From Bacteroides sp. (lineage in GTDB: Bacteria; Bacteroidota; Bacteroidia; Bacteroidales; Muribaculaceae): a DNA stretch of 64,000 bases. Shown one piece after another: positions 61,969-64,000 of the stretch (position 1 is its first letter; each line of letters begins with the position of its first letter). A program made the position numbers and the translations under genes. Where the stretch lies: positions 38,497 to 102,496 of the forward strand of contig JAAVDA010000020.1 in NCBI GenBank assembly GCA_014802045.1. The letters are read 5' to 3'. The notes under the pieces were generated by a model. It was not told the DNA's origin. It saw nothing but the letters and a program-made list of their open reading frames with translations, and searched no databases.

Positions 61969-62862
61969 ATGCCTCTCGCCATCTCGCCCGCCCTTCCGGC
62001 TCTCCACACACTCCGCGAAGAAGAAAACATCATTACCGGCGGCCAATCTCCGGCCACACCGCTGCGCGTGGGAATTGTCAATCTCATGCCTCTCAAGGAG
62101 ATGACCGAGTGCGACCTCCTCCGCCACCTATCCTCCACCCCCCTCCCGGTGGAGATTGACCTTATCGACATGGCCACACACCGGTCGCTCAACACTTCGG
62201 CATCCCATATCGCGCGGTTCTACACCCATTTCAACCCCAACCGCCACTACGACGGCCTGATTATAACCGGTGCACCTGTCGAAAAAATACCATTCGAGCA
62301 GGTTGACTACTGGCCCGAACTATGCGCCATAATGGATCAGGCCAAAGCATCCGTGCGCTCCACATTATATATATGCTGGGGAGCGTTTGCCGGCCTCTAT
62401 CACCACCACGGCATTGACAAGCATATCATATCGCGCAAAATCTCAGGAGTGTTTCCCCACACCCTCCACCAGCCGCTCCACCCGATGTTGCGCGGGTTTG
62501 ACGACATATTTTATGTGCCCCACAGCCGCTACACCACTCTTTCGCCGGATGAAGTGGCGGCCCACCCCGATCTCACGCTGCTCACATCCTCCCCGCAAGC
62601 CGGCATCCATATGCTCACATCTCGTGGAGGACGCGAATTTTTCATCACCGGCCACTCCGAATATGCCCCCCGCACACTCGATTTCGAATTTCACCGCGAC
62701 CTTGCCAAAGGGATTGAGCCCGACATACCTGCCAACTACTACCGCAACGACAATCCCGAAGAAGATATCATTGTGAGATGGCGCTCCACGGCCTCACTCC
62801 TATTCTCAAACTGGCTTCACTATTTCGTCAATCCCGGCTCTCCCTACGCTCCTCAGATCTGA
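61969..62862 (+). CDS. metA: Homoserine O-acyltransferase MetA (probably acetyl-CoA-using)
   Basis: A 297-residue enzyme of methionine synthesis. Catalytic Cys136 lies in YICWGAF, His229 and Glu231 in TGHSEY. The acyl-CoA selector corresponding to E. coli Gly111 is Glu105 here (GAPVEKIPFE), which in Bacillus-type MetA goes with acetyl-CoA use, so the product is probably O-acetylhomoserine despite the succinyltransferase family name. CWGAF has Phe where many members have Gln. Its last 35 bases overlap the convergent pseudouridine synthase gene. Confidence 0.93.
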   Translation: MPLAISPALPALHTLREEENIITGGQSPATPLRVGIVNLMPLKEMTECDLLRHLSSTPLPVEIDLIDMATHRSLNTSASHIARFYTHFNPNRHYDGLIITGAPVEKIPFEQVDYWPELCAIMDQAKASVRSTLYICWGAFAGLYHHHGIDKHIISRKISGVFPHTLHQPLHPMLRGFDDIFYVPHSRYTTLSPDEVAAHPDLTLLTSSPQAGIHMLTSRGGREFFITGHSEYAPRTLDFEFHRDLAKGIEPDIPANYYRNDNPEEDIIVRWRSTASLLFSNWLHYFVNPGSPYAPQI

Positions 62863-63532
62863 CCGACTCCTCGAGAGCCCTCCACACCACATCGTCGGGC
62901 ACAGGAGCCGTGAGGTCTATAAGCTCCTTCGACACCGGATGCACAAATTCAATCCGGCGAGCCATAAGCGAGATGCTCCCGTCGGGGTTGCTCCTCTTGT
63001 CGCCATATTTCAGGTCGCCCTTCACCGGACACCCCACCGACGCAAGCTGCACCCTGATCTGATGCTTTCTCCCCGTCTCGAGATTCACCTCAAGCAGATA
63101 AAACCGCTCGCTTCTCCCAATCAGCCGATAAGAAAGCGCGGCCTCTTTGGCTCCCTCTTTCGGCTCAGCAGACACATAGCTCTTATTGTTGCGCTCCACC
63201 GATGTTATATAGCCATGCAACCGCCCACACGTCTCTTTAGGCTCATTGCGGGTCACAGCCCAATAGGTCTTCTTCACCTCGCCCTTGCGAAACATCTCAT
63301 TGAGTCTCGCAAGAGCCTTTGAGGTCTTGGCAAAAACCACCAGACCTCCAACCGGACGGTCAAGACGATGCACCACCCCGCAGAACACATTGCCCGGCTT
63401 GGAATACTTCTCCTTTATATACTGCCTCACCGTCTCCACAAGCGGAGTGTCGCCGGTCTTATCGCCCTGCACAATTTCGCCCGGGCGTTTGTTGACCACT
63501 ATTATATGATTGTCTTCGTAGATCACTTCCAT
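62828..63532 (-). CDS. RluA-family RNA pseudouridine synthase
   Basis: A 234-residue single-domain enzyme without an S4 domain. The catalytic Asp58 lies in HRLDRPVGG; GRKHQIRVQLASVGCPV and GDLKYGD are the other family motifs. It converts U to pseudouridine in rRNA or tRNA; the target position is not predictable. ATG 63532 gives the common family start MEVIYEDNHIIVVNK and sits 5 bases from a TAACTTTG box; a longer frame to 63580 would place the promoter inside the gene. Overlaps metA by 35 bases at the 3' end. Confidence 0.93.
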   Translation of the reverse strand: MEVIYEDNHIIVVNKRPGEIVQGDKTGDTPLVETVRQYIKEKYSKPGNVFCGVVHRLDRPVGGLVVFAKTSKALARLNEMFRKGEVKKTYWAVTRNEPKETCGRLHGYITSVERNNKSYVSAEPKEGAKEAALSYRLIGRSERFYLLEVNLETGRKHQIRVQLASVGCPVKGDLKYGDKRSNPDGSISLMARRIEFVHPVSKELIDLTAPVPDDVVWRALEESVRSEERRESRD

Positions 63533-63537
63533 GCATG

Positions 63538-63568
63538 CAAAGTTACGCATATCCATCCTATCCGCCAA
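63538..63568 (-). promoter_or_regulatory. -7/-33 promoter abutting the pseudouridine synthase start
   Basis: TAACTTTG (63538-63545), with GTTG 20 bases upstream on the minus strand. Five bases separate the box from the ATG, so the mRNA is predicted leaderless. Confidence 0.6.
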
Positions 63569-63747
63569 CTTTTCTCCCACTCACCGGTCTGCTATCTATC
63601 GCCCTTTGCACCCTCTTTTTGCTCTCTCAAACCCTGTCGCTCATTCTTCCTGCAATTTTTCTTCAAAAAAATCACATCTATACGATGCTGTTTAATAGCC
63701 GTTTACGATTTATTCGAAAATTTTTCTCAAAAAAAAGCTCCAAACTA

Positions 63748-63779
63748 TTTGGTCAGTTCAGAAATTGTGCCTAACTTTG
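63748..63779 (+). promoter_or_regulatory. Consensus promoter of the tRNA-Gly array
   Basis: TTTG (63748-63751), 20 bases, TAACTTTG (63772-63779), the same layout as the tRNA-fMet promoter. The first tRNA starts 31 bases downstream of the box. The preceding 63546-63747 shows no gene. Confidence 0.8.
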
Positions 63780-63810
63780 CAACGCAAACGGGAAAAACCG
63801 GATGCCCAAC

Positions 63811-63886
<76 letters not shown>

Positions 63887-63944
63887 AAAAGAGAACTTTG
63901 AAAATATAGTTCATCAGCTAAGGCCGCAGGGCTGCGTGCAACTC

Positions 63945-64000
<56 letters not shown>

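Overview
The window looks like chromosome of a Bacteroidales bacterium, most likely Muribaculaceae-like (the family is a guess from protein style). Evidence: promoters of the Bacteroidetes type (TTTG, about 20 bases, TAnnTTTG) recur throughout; there is a giant SprA/Sov type 9 secretion translocon next to ruvA; and there is the DUF6089-uppS-bamA-ompH-ompH envelope cluster, a long Bacteroidetes-type IspG, and a Wzi-like capsule protein. Most of the window is core housekeeping sequence with tight gene packing and many 4-base stop/start overlaps. Starts were re-chosen where an open frame ran upstream of a better start codon.

Layout. 0-5 kb: two divergent ECF sigma factors (the first followed by the cut-off start of a probable anti-sigma gene), a secreted GH3 glucosidase coupled to a TerB/nuclease-like protein, and an initiator tRNA. 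5-17 kb: rubrerythrin, an orphan carB, a nitroreductase, a secreted phosphoesterase/beta-propeller fusion, then carA-carB. 17-21 kb: prmC-recX-comF, a zinc metallopeptidase and murI. 21-28 kb: outer-membrane assembly (two OmpH/Skp chaperones, BamA, UppS, DUF6089) and a DUF6242-like lipoprotein. 28-36 kb: one long minus-strand run, wzi-lipocalin-legB-rpoN-PAP2-purE-ispG-ribD. 36-42 kb: Na+/Ca2+ antiporter, two nonulosonic-acid genes (legF-, ptmE-like), obg, pgeF and a GT42/DUF115-like transferase. 42-50 kb: tRNA-Leu, ruvA, sprA. 50-58.5 kb: a five-gene operon of exported proteins centred on a caspase-like protease. 59-64 kb: htrA, an NlpC/P60 lipoprotein, metA, an RluA-type pseudouridine synthase and two tandem tRNA-Gly genes (the second cut by the window end).

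The best candidate for an undescribed system is the minus-strand operon at 50650-58465. It encodes a beta-propeller protein, a TPR-caspase protein, a DUF4384-type protein, a small exported protein and a transglutaminase-fold protein. The first two share a homologous middle module that I could see by eye. The operon is richer in A+T than sprA beside it. It is preceded by about 400 bases of untranslated, highly structured sequence with its own promoter and a hairpin ending in a T-run, then a second hairpin against the start codon. A second theme is nonulosonic (legionaminic-type) sugar metabolism scattered over 33-42 kb: LegB, LegF and PtmE homologues plus a sialyltransferase-like protein. A third is a set of four genes whose TAnnTTTG box ends only 4-5 bases before the start codon, which predicts leaderless mRNAs.
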